Positions 51,171 to 59,453 of a DNA stretch of 59,453 nt are shown here, piece after piece. Both the position numbers and the translations under genes were made by a program. Position 1 is the first letter of the stretch, and each line of letters begins with the position of its first letter. This stretch comes from Bacteroidaceae bacterium. Its GTDB lineage: Bacteria; Bacteroidota; Bacteroidia; Bacteroidales; Bacteroidaceae. The stretch is taken from the NCBI GenBank assembly GCA_024401305.1, contig JAKSLI010000015.1:1-59453 (forward strand), written 5' to 3'. The notes beneath the pieces are model-generated. The model was not told where the DNA came from. It was given only the letters and a program-made list of their open reading frames with translations, and ran no database searches.

Positions 51171-54100
51171 ATGAAAATAAGATTCGTGTTGCTTCTTTTG
51201 GCAACAATTATTTCCAACACAGTATCTGCACAGCGTTTCACAGACAAATTGGATCGTGGACTTGTAGCAGTAAAGACTTCAAGTGGTGTTTTTGTAAGTT
51301 GGAGAAACCAGGCTGACGAGTATTACGATGTTACGTATAATCTTTACCGCAACGGAGCAAAGATTGCGTCTAACCTCAACACTTCCAACTATAGTGATGT
51401 TGCCGGCAACACAAGTTCTTCTTACCAGGTGGCTGCCGTAGTGCGTGGCGTTGAGCAGGAAAAGTGCCAAGCCATCACACCATGGGCTACTGATTACAAG
51501 GAAATCAAGATTCAGCACGACCCTTCTCTCAAATGTACTTACATCCCTAACGACGCTTGTTGTGCCGATGTTGATGGCGACGGCGAGTTGGAGATTCTTC
51601 TCAAGCTCACGAACAAGCAGGAATATGAGGGCGGTTATCAGACAAGAACAACCGTAAACGGCGAAAAGGTTTACGAATATGCTATCCTCGAAGTGCTCAA
51701 ACTCGATGGAACTGTCCTCTGGTGGGTAAACACAGGCGTTAACATGGGTGACTTCCAGAACAACGAGCAGAACATCGTTGGTTACGACTGGGACATGGAT
51801 GGCAAGGCAGAAGTAGTGATTCGTCTTTGCGAAGGTGCTATCGTTCACATGGCTGACGGCTCTACTTACACAGTAGGCACAGACGGAAAGAACAGCACAA
51901 ACTATAAGGAATACCGCACACCTGCAGGCGACGGACAGTGGTTCTCACACTGGGGTAACGAATATCTCTACTATTGCGAAGGTGCTACTGGTAAGCCTTA
52001 CCTCCAGAATGGTGGTCTTTTGAAATACCCTTGCGCTCGTTTTGAGCCAGGAGAATCTGACCTTAACGCTGCATGGGGCGACGGATATGGTCACCGCGCA
52101 GGCAAGTTCTTCTTCGGTGCTCCTTATCTTGATGGTCATAAGCCAAGCATTTTCCTCGGTCGTGGTATCTACACTCGTCACAAGTTTGTTGCTCTTGATG
52201 TTGATCCTGCTACACACAACCTCACAGAGCGCTGGCGCTGGATGAACAACAGCAACGGTCCTTGGAAGGGACAGGGCTACCACAACTATGGTGTAGCCGA
52301 TGTTGACATGGACGGACGCGACGAAATCGTCTGGGGTTCTATGGTTATTGACGACAATGGTCTCGGTCTTTCTACTACAGGTCTTGGACACGGCGACGCT
52401 CAGCACCACGGCGACTTAGACCCTTATACATACGGACTTGAAGGTTTCTTCTGCAACGAAGACCAGCCAGCCAACAACTACCGTGACCTTACGACATCTA
52501 AACTTTACCACCGCTATGCTGCTTCTGGCGATGACGGTCGTGCCATTGCAGGTAACTTCTGCGGAACAGTACCAGGAGCAATGGGCTTCTCTGCTCACGA
52601 AAACGCCATCAGTTGTGTTACAGGCAATGTGGAAGGCGCTCTTACAAAGAACGGTGTCGGCATGAACTTCAACTGCTTCTGGGATGGCGACCTTCTCGAA
52701 GAGACTTACAACGGTGGTGACAATGCTCCTGGTTCCATTTCAAAGTACAATGGCACTTACTTCAAGGAGTTCACTGGCTCGTTGACAAACAACTCAACAA
52801 AGGCTACTCCTTGTTACAAGGGTGACATTCTTGGTGACTGGCGCGACGAATTCATCGTGCGTACACCTAATAATAATATACGCATATACACAACAAGCAT
52901 AAAGACACAGCATCGCATGGCGTCTCTCTGGTACGATCATCAGTATCGTAACGGTATGGTTTGGGAGCCTTGTGGCTACAACCAGCCTCCTCATGTGTCT
53001 TATTTCGTTGGTGAACTTGAGGGCTATACAGCAGCTCCTCCTTCACTTACAATGACTGGTCGTACGGAAGTTTCAAACGGCGGAACAATCTCTGGCACAG
53101 GCAAGGAGCTCATCATGCGTGAGACAAACAACATGACTGTAGCTGTAAGCGAAGGCGCTGCTCCTACAAACTTTGTTGACAACGCACCTTCATGGGTTCA
53201 GGGTTGGGCACCATCTGAAGTTACAACTGCCAACGACCCAACAAGAATCAAATACACTTACTATACTCACACGCTTACCGGTGGCGCTTTCACAGGTGCA
53301 ATGAACCTTACAAAGCAGGGCGCAGGCACACTCGTTATGCCTAGCACTACACACACTTACACAGGTAAGACTGATGTTTGGGAAGGACAACTCACACTCG
53401 TGGGCAATCTTCCAAACAGCCGTGTATTCCTCAACCGTCACACAGTTCTCAACGCAGAAGGTGAGTTCGGTAAATCCATTGAGGCTTATTACAATGGCGT
53501 TATCCGTCCGGGCGGCGAGGAAGCCAAGGCTGCTACCATCTCTTGCGACTCTCTCATAATGCGTTATGGTGCTACAGCAGAACTCGACATCTTCTCTGAA
53601 GGTAACGCTTCTGACAAGATTAATGCTAATGTTCTTGTTATCGAGAAGAAGGATTGGACTATCGGCCCTAAGTATCTCGCACCTGTATTCCGCATCAACC
53701 ACCACGGCATCGGCGAAGATCCTATCGCTGACGGTGTCTATGATCTCGGAACAGTCGGAGAAATCAAGGGCAACCTTTCAAACATCATCATTGAAGGCTT
53801 CGTAATGCAGAAGGCCACTCTTTCTCACGAAGACGGAAAGCTCCTGCTCACCGTGAAGAACTTCGACGCAGAACCTGTGACATGGACAGGTGCAAACAGT
53901 TCAAACTGGAATGTTGATGCCGACGCGAACTTCAAGTCTAACAACACGGAATCAACAACATTCCTGAACGGCGCTCCTGTAACATTCGACGACAACGCAA
54001 CTAACACCAATGTTGTGCTCACTTCAAATGTTGCTCCAGCTTCTGTTACCTTTGCCAACGAAACAAAGGCATACACTCTTTCTGGCGACTACATCATCGA

Positions 54101-55850
54101 CAACACACCTGTTCTCACAAAGCAGGGCGCTGGCAAGACTACCATTAATAATATTAATAATGTAGGAAATACTATCATCGAGGGTGGTTCGCTCTACGCA
54201 AGTTCACTTGCCAACAATGTGGGCACTGATATGGGTGCGCTCGGAACGAAGGACAAGACAATCACACTCAAGAACGGAGGTACATTCGGTGTTGTAGGTT
54301 CTACAGAAGGTGCTCATAAGATTATCTGCTCTACAGGCAACGGTCAGATTGAAGTCCCTTCAAGCTCTACATTCACTCAGACAGGTTCTGTCACTTCTGA
54401 CAACGGTGGTACACTTACCAAGAAGGGCGGTGGTACCCTTGCACTCAGAGGTTCTCTAACAGCATCTTCATTGACCATCAAGGCTGGTACAGTGGATTAC
54501 ACAGGTTCTGCATACGGCAAGACTGTCTATCTTGAAGGATCGTCAGGCATTTCCGGTTCAGGATTCTTCGGAACTCCATTCAACTTGTCAAACAGTGCAA
54601 AGGTTACATACAACTCTGCCAACCGCGTGACATCTTCCAACAGTCTTATCGGTGGCGGTCAGATTACGGTTGTTTGCTATCTTGAGAAGGGTTCAAACTA
54701 CTATGCTACACGTAACCCTATGCAGCTTAAGATGTCGCAGTTTGAAGGTACTCTCATCCCAGGCTGCAACTATGCTAAAGAAGACGGACGCTTTACTTTC
54801 GACACTTCTACAGGTTCCGCAAACTGGACTCTCAACATCCCAGAAAACATCCACGTCCAGAACTCAGGAAAGACTCTCCGCATCGGACAGCTTGCCGGCA
54901 AGGGTACTCTCGGAGGTACTTGTACTTTCTCTAACGGAGGTGGTACTTCCGCCGTGAACACATGGCAAGTTGGTAACGACAAGGACTTCACAAGTGCTGT
55001 TGTAGTTGTTGACAACGCCAAGCTCACGAAGATGGGAACTGGCAAGATGACAGTTAGCTCGGAATGGACAACAACAGGAGCCGTAAGCGTCAACGAAGGC
55101 GAACTTCATGCCAACAGCACAAAGAGCCTCGGTACAGGTGCTCTCACTGTAGCTGAAGGTGCTACATTCTCAGGTCTTTCAAACATGATTTACGCAACTG
55201 CCAAGAAGTATCCTATCACTAACAGCTCTGTTACCGTAAGCGGTACTATGCAATGCGGATTGACATCTACTACAACTTCAGGATCATTCTTCTATTTCGG
55301 AGCAAAGAAGCTCACCATCAAATCTACAGGTACTTATCGTGTAGGTGTTGACAAGTGTAGCACAGGTGAGTCTTATCCTGGTTGTGCACACATCTTCGGC
55401 GATGGAGCAAAGGCTGCCCTTGTGATGGAGGACGGAGCTACTGTAGATGTATTTACTGCAACTACTTACGATCCGGCAGCATCTATTGGCACAGACGAGC
55501 AGAAGGCAGACTCTTTCTGCATCTTCAGCGGCTTTGCAACGGTTTCTATTGGCAATGTTAAATTCAACCTCCCTACCCTTCCATCTGGATATTACTGGGA
55601 CACAACCAAGTTCAAGACTGGCTATCTCTATGTTCGTTACACAGGCTCAGACGCTATTCGCGGAATACAGTCTAGCGAGCAGGTAACCGTGGATATCATT
55701 TCTGCAAACGGTAGTCTTGTTGGCACATTCCATAGCACAGCTGGTAATGCCAAGGCTGTATTCTCTCGCAAGCAGCTTTCAAGAGGCGTCTATATCCTCA
55801 GAATGAGAAATGCAAAGGGCAAGACTGCAAGCATCAGAATGACTAAATAA
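51171..55850 (+). CDS. Secreted rhamnogalacturonan lyase (PL11-like) with PATR beta repeats and T9SS sorting domain
   Basis: The 1559-residue protein has a signal peptide (MKIRFVLLLLATIISNTVSAQ), an FN3-like sandwich (GVFVSWRNQADEYYDVTYNL) and a PL11-type eight-bladed propeller to about residue 620, with calcium-loop-like DVDGDGELE, DWDMDGKAEV and DVDMDGRDE and the segment GHGDAQHHGDLDP. From about 710 to 1330 come at least four autotransporter-associated beta-strand repeats (NLTKQGAGTLVMP; VLTKQGAGKTTIN; TLTKKGGGTLALR; KLTKMGTGKMTVS). The end (about 1495-1559) is a type A T9SS sorting domain closing with GVYILRMRNAKGKTASIRMT. It should cleave rhamnogalacturonan I backbone outside the cell. 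ATG 51171 is preferred to an upstream TTG. A -7 box lies at 51038-51045. Confidence 0.92.
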   Translation: MKIRFVLLLLATIISNTVSAQRFTDKLDRGLVAVKTSSGVFVSWRNQADEYYDVTYNLYRNGAKIASNLNTSNYSDVAGNTSSSYQVAAVVRGVEQEKCQAITPWATDYKEIKIQHDPSLKCTYIPNDACCADVDGDGELEILLKLTNKQEYEGGYQTRTTVNGEKVYEYAILEVLKLDGTVLWWVNTGVNMGDFQNNEQNIVGYDWDMDGKAEVVIRLCEGAIVHMADGSTYTVGTDGKNSTNYKEYRTPAGDGQWFSHWGNEYLYYCEGATGKPYLQNGGLLKYPCARFEPGESDLNAAWGDGYGHRAGKFFFGAPYLDGHKPSIFLGRGIYTRHKFVALDVDPATHNLTERWRWMNNSNGPWKGQGYHNYGVADVDMDGRDEIVWGSMVIDDNGLGLSTTGLGHGDAQHHGDLDPYTYGLEGFFCNEDQPANNYRDLTTSKLYHRYAASGDDGRAIAGNFCGTVPGAMGFSAHENAISCVTGNVEGALTKNGVGMNFNCFWDGDLLEETYNGGDNAPGSISKYNGTYFKEFTGSLTNNSTKATPCYKGDILGDWRDEFIVRTPNNNIRIYTTSIKTQHRMASLWYDHQYRNGMVWEPCGYNQPPHVSYFVGELEGYTAAPPSLTMTGRTEVSNGGTISGTGKELIMRETNNMTVAVSEGAAPTNFVDNAPSWVQGWAPSEVTTANDPTRIKYTYYTHTLTGGAFTGAMNLTKQGAGTLVMPSTTHTYTGKTDVWEGQLTLVGNLPNSRVFLNRHTVLNAEGEFGKSIEAYYNGVIRPGGEEAKAATISCDSLIMRYGATAELDIFSEGNASDKINANVLVIEKKDWTIGPKYLAPVFRINHHGIGEDPIADGVYDLGTVGEIKGNLSNIIIEGFVMQKATLSHEDGKLLLTVKNFDAEPVTWTGANSSNWNVDADANFKSNNTESTTFLNGAPVTFDDNATNTNVVLTSNVAPASVTFANETKAYTLSGDYIIDNTPVLTKQGAGKTTINNINNVGNTIIEGGSLYASSLANNVGTDMGALGTKDKTITLKNGGTFGVVGSTEGAHKIICSTGNGQIEVPSSSTFTQTGSVTSDNGGTLTKKGGGTLALRGSLTASSLTIKAGTVDYTGSAYGKTVYLEGSSGISGSGFFGTPFNLSNSAKVTYNSANRVTSSNSLIGGGQITVVCYLEKGSNYYATRNPMQLKMSQFEGTLIPGCNYAKEDGRFTFDTSTGSANWTLNIPENIHVQNSGKTLRIGQLAGKGTLGGTCTFSNGGGTSAVNTWQVGNDKDFTSAVVVVDNAKLTKMGTGKMTVSSEWTTTGAVSVNEGELHANSTKSLGTGALTVAEGATFSGLSNMIYATAKKYPITNSSVTVSGTMQCGLTSTTTSGSFFYFGAKKLTIKSTGTYRVGVDKCSTGESYPGCAHIFGDGAKAALVMEDGATVDVFTATTYDPAASIGTDEQKADSFCIFSGFATVSIGNVKFNLPTLPSGYYWDTTKFKTGYLYVRYTGSDAIRGIQSSEQVTVDIISANGSLVGTFHSTAGNAKAVFSRKQLSRGVYILRMRNAKGKTASIRMTK

Positions 55851-55898
55851 TCACCAAAAGGTTTTAAAATCGTAAATAAACACAGAATAATTTATTAT

Positions 55899-56034
55899 CA
55901 AACGCGAGTTGCACGAGTTACACGAGTTCTTTTATTCTTATAGTCTTTAAAAGTTTCACAAGTTATCTTTGCAGTAAGTAAAACTCATTAATCTTTTATA
56001 AACTATAAAAACTCGTGACACTAGTGAAACCCGT
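55899..56034. repeat. CACGAGTT-type inverted repeat between the two secreted-protein genes
   Basis: GCGAGTTGCACGAGTTACAC on the left faces an ACTCGTGACACTAGTGAAAC run (about 56013-56032) as an imperfect inverted copy. The promoter of the next gene lies between the arms. Confidence 0.6.
55964..55971 (+). promoter_or_regulatory. -7 element of the 960-residue secreted protein gene
   Basis: TATCTTTG, an exact TAnnTTTG, followed by CAGTAAG. It predicts a leader of about 120 nt lying partly in an inverted repeat. Confidence 0.6.
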
Positions 56035-56099
56035 GTTTAAATAAAAAAATAAACTTTTTATTAACTCAATATTTTATTAACCTATTAAAAATTCAAATC

Positions 56100-58982
56100 A
56101 TGAAAAAGTTTTTACTTTTCACTTGTGCACTGTTTAGTGCCGTGGCTGGATTTGCACAGGAGTATGTTTATACTGCCAATGCAAAGTACAAGCTCAACGG
56201 AGCTAGCATTGTATCAAATGTAGTGAATGCTGATTTTGCTGGTTGGAATGTAATTACAGCTACAGAAGGTACTGCCCTCAGTTCTATCTTCGCTTATGCT
56301 GACGGTGCTTACGTTTCTCAGCAGACAGTAGCAACAGAAGGTATGTCTTACAACATCGCAGGCATCTCTTCAGGTGATTCTTATGTAGTTGCAGTGAAGA
56401 TGACTCAGACTGCTGAGACAACTCCTCACAACAGCACTCGTATGGGTCTCGCTTGTACTCACCTCAACCATGACTTCAATGTACTCAGCATCACTGGTAC
56501 AAACATGGAAGATGCAGAAGACATTGTAGAATGTGCTACTGCTACTGAGATTATGCCTGGTGAAGCTGGCACAACTTACTACTATGCTATCCCAGCTACA
56601 GAAGTAGGTCGCAGCTACCAGATCAAGCTCATCGGTTTCTCTACAAACATCGCTATCAACAGCATCGAGGTAATCCCTGCTACTCAGGTTGTTGACGATC
56701 GCTCTTACGCTTCTCTTGTTGACTATGCAAACAAGATCATGAACGCTCGCGATTGGGCAGAAGCTGGCAAGGACGTTTCTGGTCTTCAGGAAACTCTCGG
56801 CTATGTAAGCGCTCTCACTCCAGAAACTGACCTCGAGGAGGCAGCTGGTATCGTAGAAGGTCTTCAGGACGCTATCAAGGAGTTCCTTGGTGAGCTTGAC
56901 GACTTCCTCCCTAGCAAGGAGTCTAAGATTCCTGCTCCTGCATCAACATTGAACCTCCAGAAGAAGAACGATATCGGTGGCACTTGGATTGGTTTCGGCG
57001 GCGGTGAAGGTCGTGTCCATTCAGCAAAGGCTGACGGTGGTGGCTATTATGACGTAGGTCACTATGCTGGTAACACTGCATGGGGCTTCGGTAGTGGCTG
57101 TAACGGTCTTATTTATAAGGTAGATCTTGAGCCAGGTACTTACATCTTCTCTATGAAGGGTCGCGCAGTATCTCGCGAACAGGGTACATCTTCTTGCTGG
57201 TGTGAAAACCAGGGTCTTTCTTGTGCTTACGGTGTAATGTATATCCGTCCAGTAGGCACTGACGAGGAAGAAGCTAACATCGTTAAAACTGACGCAGAAT
57301 ACGAAAAGAGCAAGGCTCTCGCATTCGAGCAGTTCAACATGAGCCCAATCAACTACGAATTGCATTCAATCGCTGTTACTGTAACAGAGGCTGGCACATA
57401 CGAGTTCGGTTACAAGACATACGCTCAGGATCACTACGGCGAGACTAAAAACGGTGGTTCATTCTATCCACTCGACGCAGCTATCTATGCTAAGACTAAC
57501 GCTAAGTACACTAAGGCTCAGTATGCTTACGAAGAGGACGTTCGCGGACAGATCCAGGCTGGTCTCGACAACATCCAGACAGCTAAGGACAACCTCGCTA
57601 ACGCTGAGAAGTACTGGGGCAAGGCCGACCTCCAGGCTGCTCTCGAGGCTGCTGAAGCTGCAATCGCAGCATACGCAGCAATGGATCAGGATGCTATCAT
57701 CGCTACATACGATGGTGACATCTACGACAAGGATAAGGGTCTTGAAGTGATTTCTGACGTTGACGGTGAGTCATACGCTCGCCTCCTCGCTTCTGAGGTT
57801 TACCGTACAGTAGTTAAGGACCTCATCGCTGCTAACACTGCATTCGCTAACAAGAACGCTGTTCTTGAAAGCCTTGACAAGGCTATCGCTGATGCTGAGG
57901 CTGCACTTGAATTCCGTATCTACGACAAGGCTACTGGTAAGTCAGCTCTCGAGGCTGCTATCAAGGAAGCTAAGGCTATGCTCGCTGACATGAAGACTAA
58001 GGAGTACTCAGAGGATGAGGTTGATTCAACTGATGACGGAAACGTTGTAGTAATCTCTAAGGGTAACAAGACTATCGTTAACGAAATGGTTGACAAGCTC
58101 AAGAACGCTGTTGACGAATTCAAGGCTACTATCCCTGCTTCTGCAGTAACTGTTCTTGCTGACATCGACTTCGAGGCAGTTCCTGTAGCTGTTGACCCAA
58201 CTGCTGACCTCGCTACTGCTAACGGCGAAGCTACTCTCGCAGGTGCAGTTAACTCTATGTTGATGACTTCATTCACTGCTTCTGACAACGCTGCTTCTAT
58301 CAACAATGCTTGGCAGATTGGTTACTGGTCTAACGGTGAAGACATCCGCGCAGGTATCGTTCACGTTGGTAACGGTCAGGGTATCGTAGAGATGGAAGTT
58401 CCAGCTGACGCTTACGGAACTGACGTTATCCGCGTTTCTATGGACTGGTGGTTCGGCTCTCTCAACAAGGGTTATGTAGGTTTCTATCTTAAGGATGCTG
58501 AAGATGCTAACGTAGGTGGCTTCTACTTCAGCCCATACGATAACGCAAGCGAATATGACCCATGTTCTATCCGTGCTACAGGTTATGTAGCTAAGGGTAA
58601 GAGTGGCGTTGAGAACGACCAGATCTGTATGGATGACGACAAGACTCACATGGAGTACGTAGTTGACTGTGGTAACAAGGTTATGTACGCTATCTCTAAC
58701 ACTCCTAAGGGTGTATATCAGACAGTTCCTGTAGCTCTTGACAGCGCTAACCCAATTGCTAAGTTCGTCTTGACGTCTAACTACACTAACATGAACCGTC
58801 GTACTTGGTTCGACAACCTCAAGATTGAGCGTATCGCTGCTGATCCTAACACAGTTACAGCTATCCAGAACGTAGTTAACCGCAAGGCTATTTCTAACGC
58901 TATCTACAACCTCGCTGGTCAGCGCGTTGACGCTAACTACCGTGGTGTAGTTATCAAGAATGGCGTTAAGGTTATGCAGTAA
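56100..58982 (+). CDS. Large secreted protein of unknown function with T9SS-like C-terminus, likely highly expressed
   Basis: The 960-residue protein has a signal peptide (MKKFLLFTCALFSAVAGFAQ). Beta-rich regions (about 20-200, 275-475 and 695-920) alternate with helical, Ala/Glu/Lys-rich stretches (205-260 and 480-690, for example ADLQAALEAAEAAIAAYAAM), reminiscent of FIVAR-type spacers between carbohydrate-binding modules. The end (AISNAIYNLAGQRVDANYRG ... NGVKVMQ) resembles the short T9SS-type tails of Prevotella proteins. I cannot name a function. Codon use is extreme: GCT, GTA/GTT, AAC, AAG, ATC, CTC and TCT dominate, as in pnp and ribosomal genes, suggesting an abundant surface protein. 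A -7 box at 55964-55971 gives a leader of about 120 nt, and a strong terminator follows, so it is transcribed alone. Confidence 0.85.
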   Translation: MKKFLLFTCALFSAVAGFAQEYVYTANAKYKLNGASIVSNVVNADFAGWNVITATEGTALSSIFAYADGAYVSQQTVATEGMSYNIAGISSGDSYVVAVKMTQTAETTPHNSTRMGLACTHLNHDFNVLSITGTNMEDAEDIVECATATEIMPGEAGTTYYYAIPATEVGRSYQIKLIGFSTNIAINSIEVIPATQVVDDRSYASLVDYANKIMNARDWAEAGKDVSGLQETLGYVSALTPETDLEEAAGIVEGLQDAIKEFLGELDDFLPSKESKIPAPASTLNLQKKNDIGGTWIGFGGGEGRVHSAKADGGGYYDVGHYAGNTAWGFGSGCNGLIYKVDLEPGTYIFSMKGRAVSREQGTSSCWCENQGLSCAYGVMYIRPVGTDEEEANIVKTDAEYEKSKALAFEQFNMSPINYELHSIAVTVTEAGTYEFGYKTYAQDHYGETKNGGSFYPLDAAIYAKTNAKYTKAQYAYEEDVRGQIQAGLDNIQTAKDNLANAEKYWGKADLQAALEAAEAAIAAYAAMDQDAIIATYDGDIYDKDKGLEVISDVDGESYARLLASEVYRTVVKDLIAANTAFANKNAVLESLDKAIADAEAALEFRIYDKATGKSALEAAIKEAKAMLADMKTKEYSEDEVDSTDDGNVVVISKGNKTIVNEMVDKLKNAVDEFKATIPASAVTVLADIDFEAVPVAVDPTADLATANGEATLAGAVNSMLMTSFTASDNAASINNAWQIGYWSNGEDIRAGIVHVGNGQGIVEMEVPADAYGTDVIRVSMDWWFGSLNKGYVGFYLKDAEDANVGGFYFSPYDNASEYDPCSIRATGYVAKGKSGVENDQICMDDDKTHMEYVVDCGNKVMYAISNTPKGVYQTVPVALDSANPIAKFVLTSNYTNMNRRTWFDNLKIERIAADPNTVTAIQNVVNRKAISNAIYNLAGQRVDANYRGVVIKNGVKVMQ

Positions 58983-59036
58983 TAACTAACATTCTTCGCC
59001 CAATGATGAATCATTTCATCATGAAGGCATAATATT

Positions 59037-59078
59037 TCAGGGACAGGCATTTCAGATGTCTGTCCCTGATTTTTTTTG
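59037..59078 (+). terminator. Terminator of the 960-residue secreted protein gene
   Basis: TCAGGGACAG pairs with CTGTCCCTGA (59060-59069), extended by CAT/ATG inside, followed by T8. Strong and complete. Confidence 0.93.
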
Positions 59079-59187
59079 TTGAGTTACCGTCGATTACGGG
59101 TTGAGTTACCGTGAGTTTTGGGTCAAGTTACCGTGAGTTTTGAAATTATCTCTATGAGTTATGAAATTATCTCCGTGAGTTTTTGAG
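59079..59187. repeat. Five tandem 21-22-bp degenerate repeats
   Basis: Units at 59079-59100, 59101-59122, 59123-59144, 59145-59165 and 59166-59187. Core of the first three is GAGTTACCGTGAGTTTTG; the last two share ATTATCTCyrTGAGTT. Confidence 0.82.
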
Positions 59188-59285
59188 TTTTTTCCAGAGG
59201 AATTTTATCGAAAATCCGTCACCCGTCACCATCACACCGTAACAGTCTGATAATAAACAAAATAGACCCGTGATAGATCATCTTG

Positions 59286-59368
59286 ACCCGTCACCACCCG
59301 TCACCACCCATCACAGAAATTTTCGGCGTGACAGGTTTGTGATAGATGCGTGACAGGTTGTGACGGGT
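59286..59368. repeat. CCCGTCACC-type inverted repeat at the right end
   Basis: ACCCGTCAC (59286-59294) faces GTGACGGGT (59360-59368); a second ACCCGTCAC (59296-59304) faces GTGACAGGT (59350-59358); ATCACA faces TGTGAT near the centre. Confidence 0.75.
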
Positions 59369-59453
59369 TTTTCTTCAACAAAAACTCTATCGCATTAATT
59401 ATCAGTATCTTACAGCGCATGCGTGACAGGTGACAGGTTTTTCGAGAAATTCT

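Larger units (their letters stand above)
58983..59453. other. 471-bp right-end intergenic region
   Basis: Holds the terminator, a 21-22-bp tandem array (59079-59187) and a CCCGTCACC-type inverted repeat (59286-59368). Further GTGACAGG copies occur near 59423-59438. No ORF. Confidence 0.7.

Overview
The window reads as a chromosomal segment of a Prevotella-like member of the Bacteroidales. Three things point there. Genes lack Shine-Dalgarno sequences but many are preceded by the Bacteroidota -7 element TAnnTTTG, in the best cases with a TTTG -33 box 19-20 bp upstream. The gene families are Bacteroidota-typical (Bat aerotolerance-type operon, DUF4270, DUF4295, DUF2027-Smr, GH3, stand-alone AICAR transformylase, GT5-only protein beside pan genes). 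The two big exported proteins at the right end finish in type IX secretion (T9SS)-like C-terminal domains. No rRNA, tRNA, CRISPR array, integrase or transposase was found.

Layout. 1-2709 (minus): 3'-truncated class I fumarase and an AICAR transformylase. 2885-3880 (plus): membrane acyltransferase. 4037-13877 (minus): moxR, DUF58, a BatD-like membrane protein, batA, a batB-batC fusion, a batD-batE fusion and queA. 13957-18268 (minus): rpmB, rpmG, DUF4295, ftsY, rimO, an HU protein and an HU-membrane-LysM protein. 18656-21724 (plus): CPA2 antiporter and pyrD. 22036-27109 (minus): thrA, a phosphoglycerate-mutase-like gene in the homoserine-kinase position, and thrC. 27316-27630 (plus): rhaM. 27758-34065 (minus): GT5 domain protein, DUF4270 lipoprotein, panB, exported YhcH-like protein and pnp. 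34382-39559 (plus): panC, panD, plsC-like, amidase-like lipoprotein, small unknown gene and DUF2027-Smr. 39640-50358 (minus): rpoN and PAP2-like, purE, ispG, GH3, an Ig-like lipoprotein, DUF3108 and miaB. 51171-58982 (plus): a giant rhamnogalacturonan lyase carrying autotransporter-type beta repeats and a T9SS tail, then a 960-residue secreted protein with strongly biased codons.

How the genes work together. Most of the window is core metabolism: purine, pyrimidine, threonine, pantothenate and isoprenoid synthesis, tRNA and ribosomal protein modification, and SRP targeting. The pan genes are split over two divergent units. The Bat block looks like one membrane-anchored MoxR/VWA/TPR assembly. 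The right end looks like surface pectin degradation.

The least explained signal is extragenic. Nearly every longer intergenic gap holds a long, imperfect inverted repeat (arms 20-40 bp) built from a short phrase peculiar to that locus. Two gaps carry arrays of a related 21-22-bp tandem unit. A 25-bp and a 36-bp element recur at distant sites. The same phrases also enter coding sequence: QueA carries three in-frame insertions made of them, and several genes take their stop codons from them. This repeat population is my best candidate for something undescribed; whether it is regulatory, mobile or mutational debris cannot be decided from one window.
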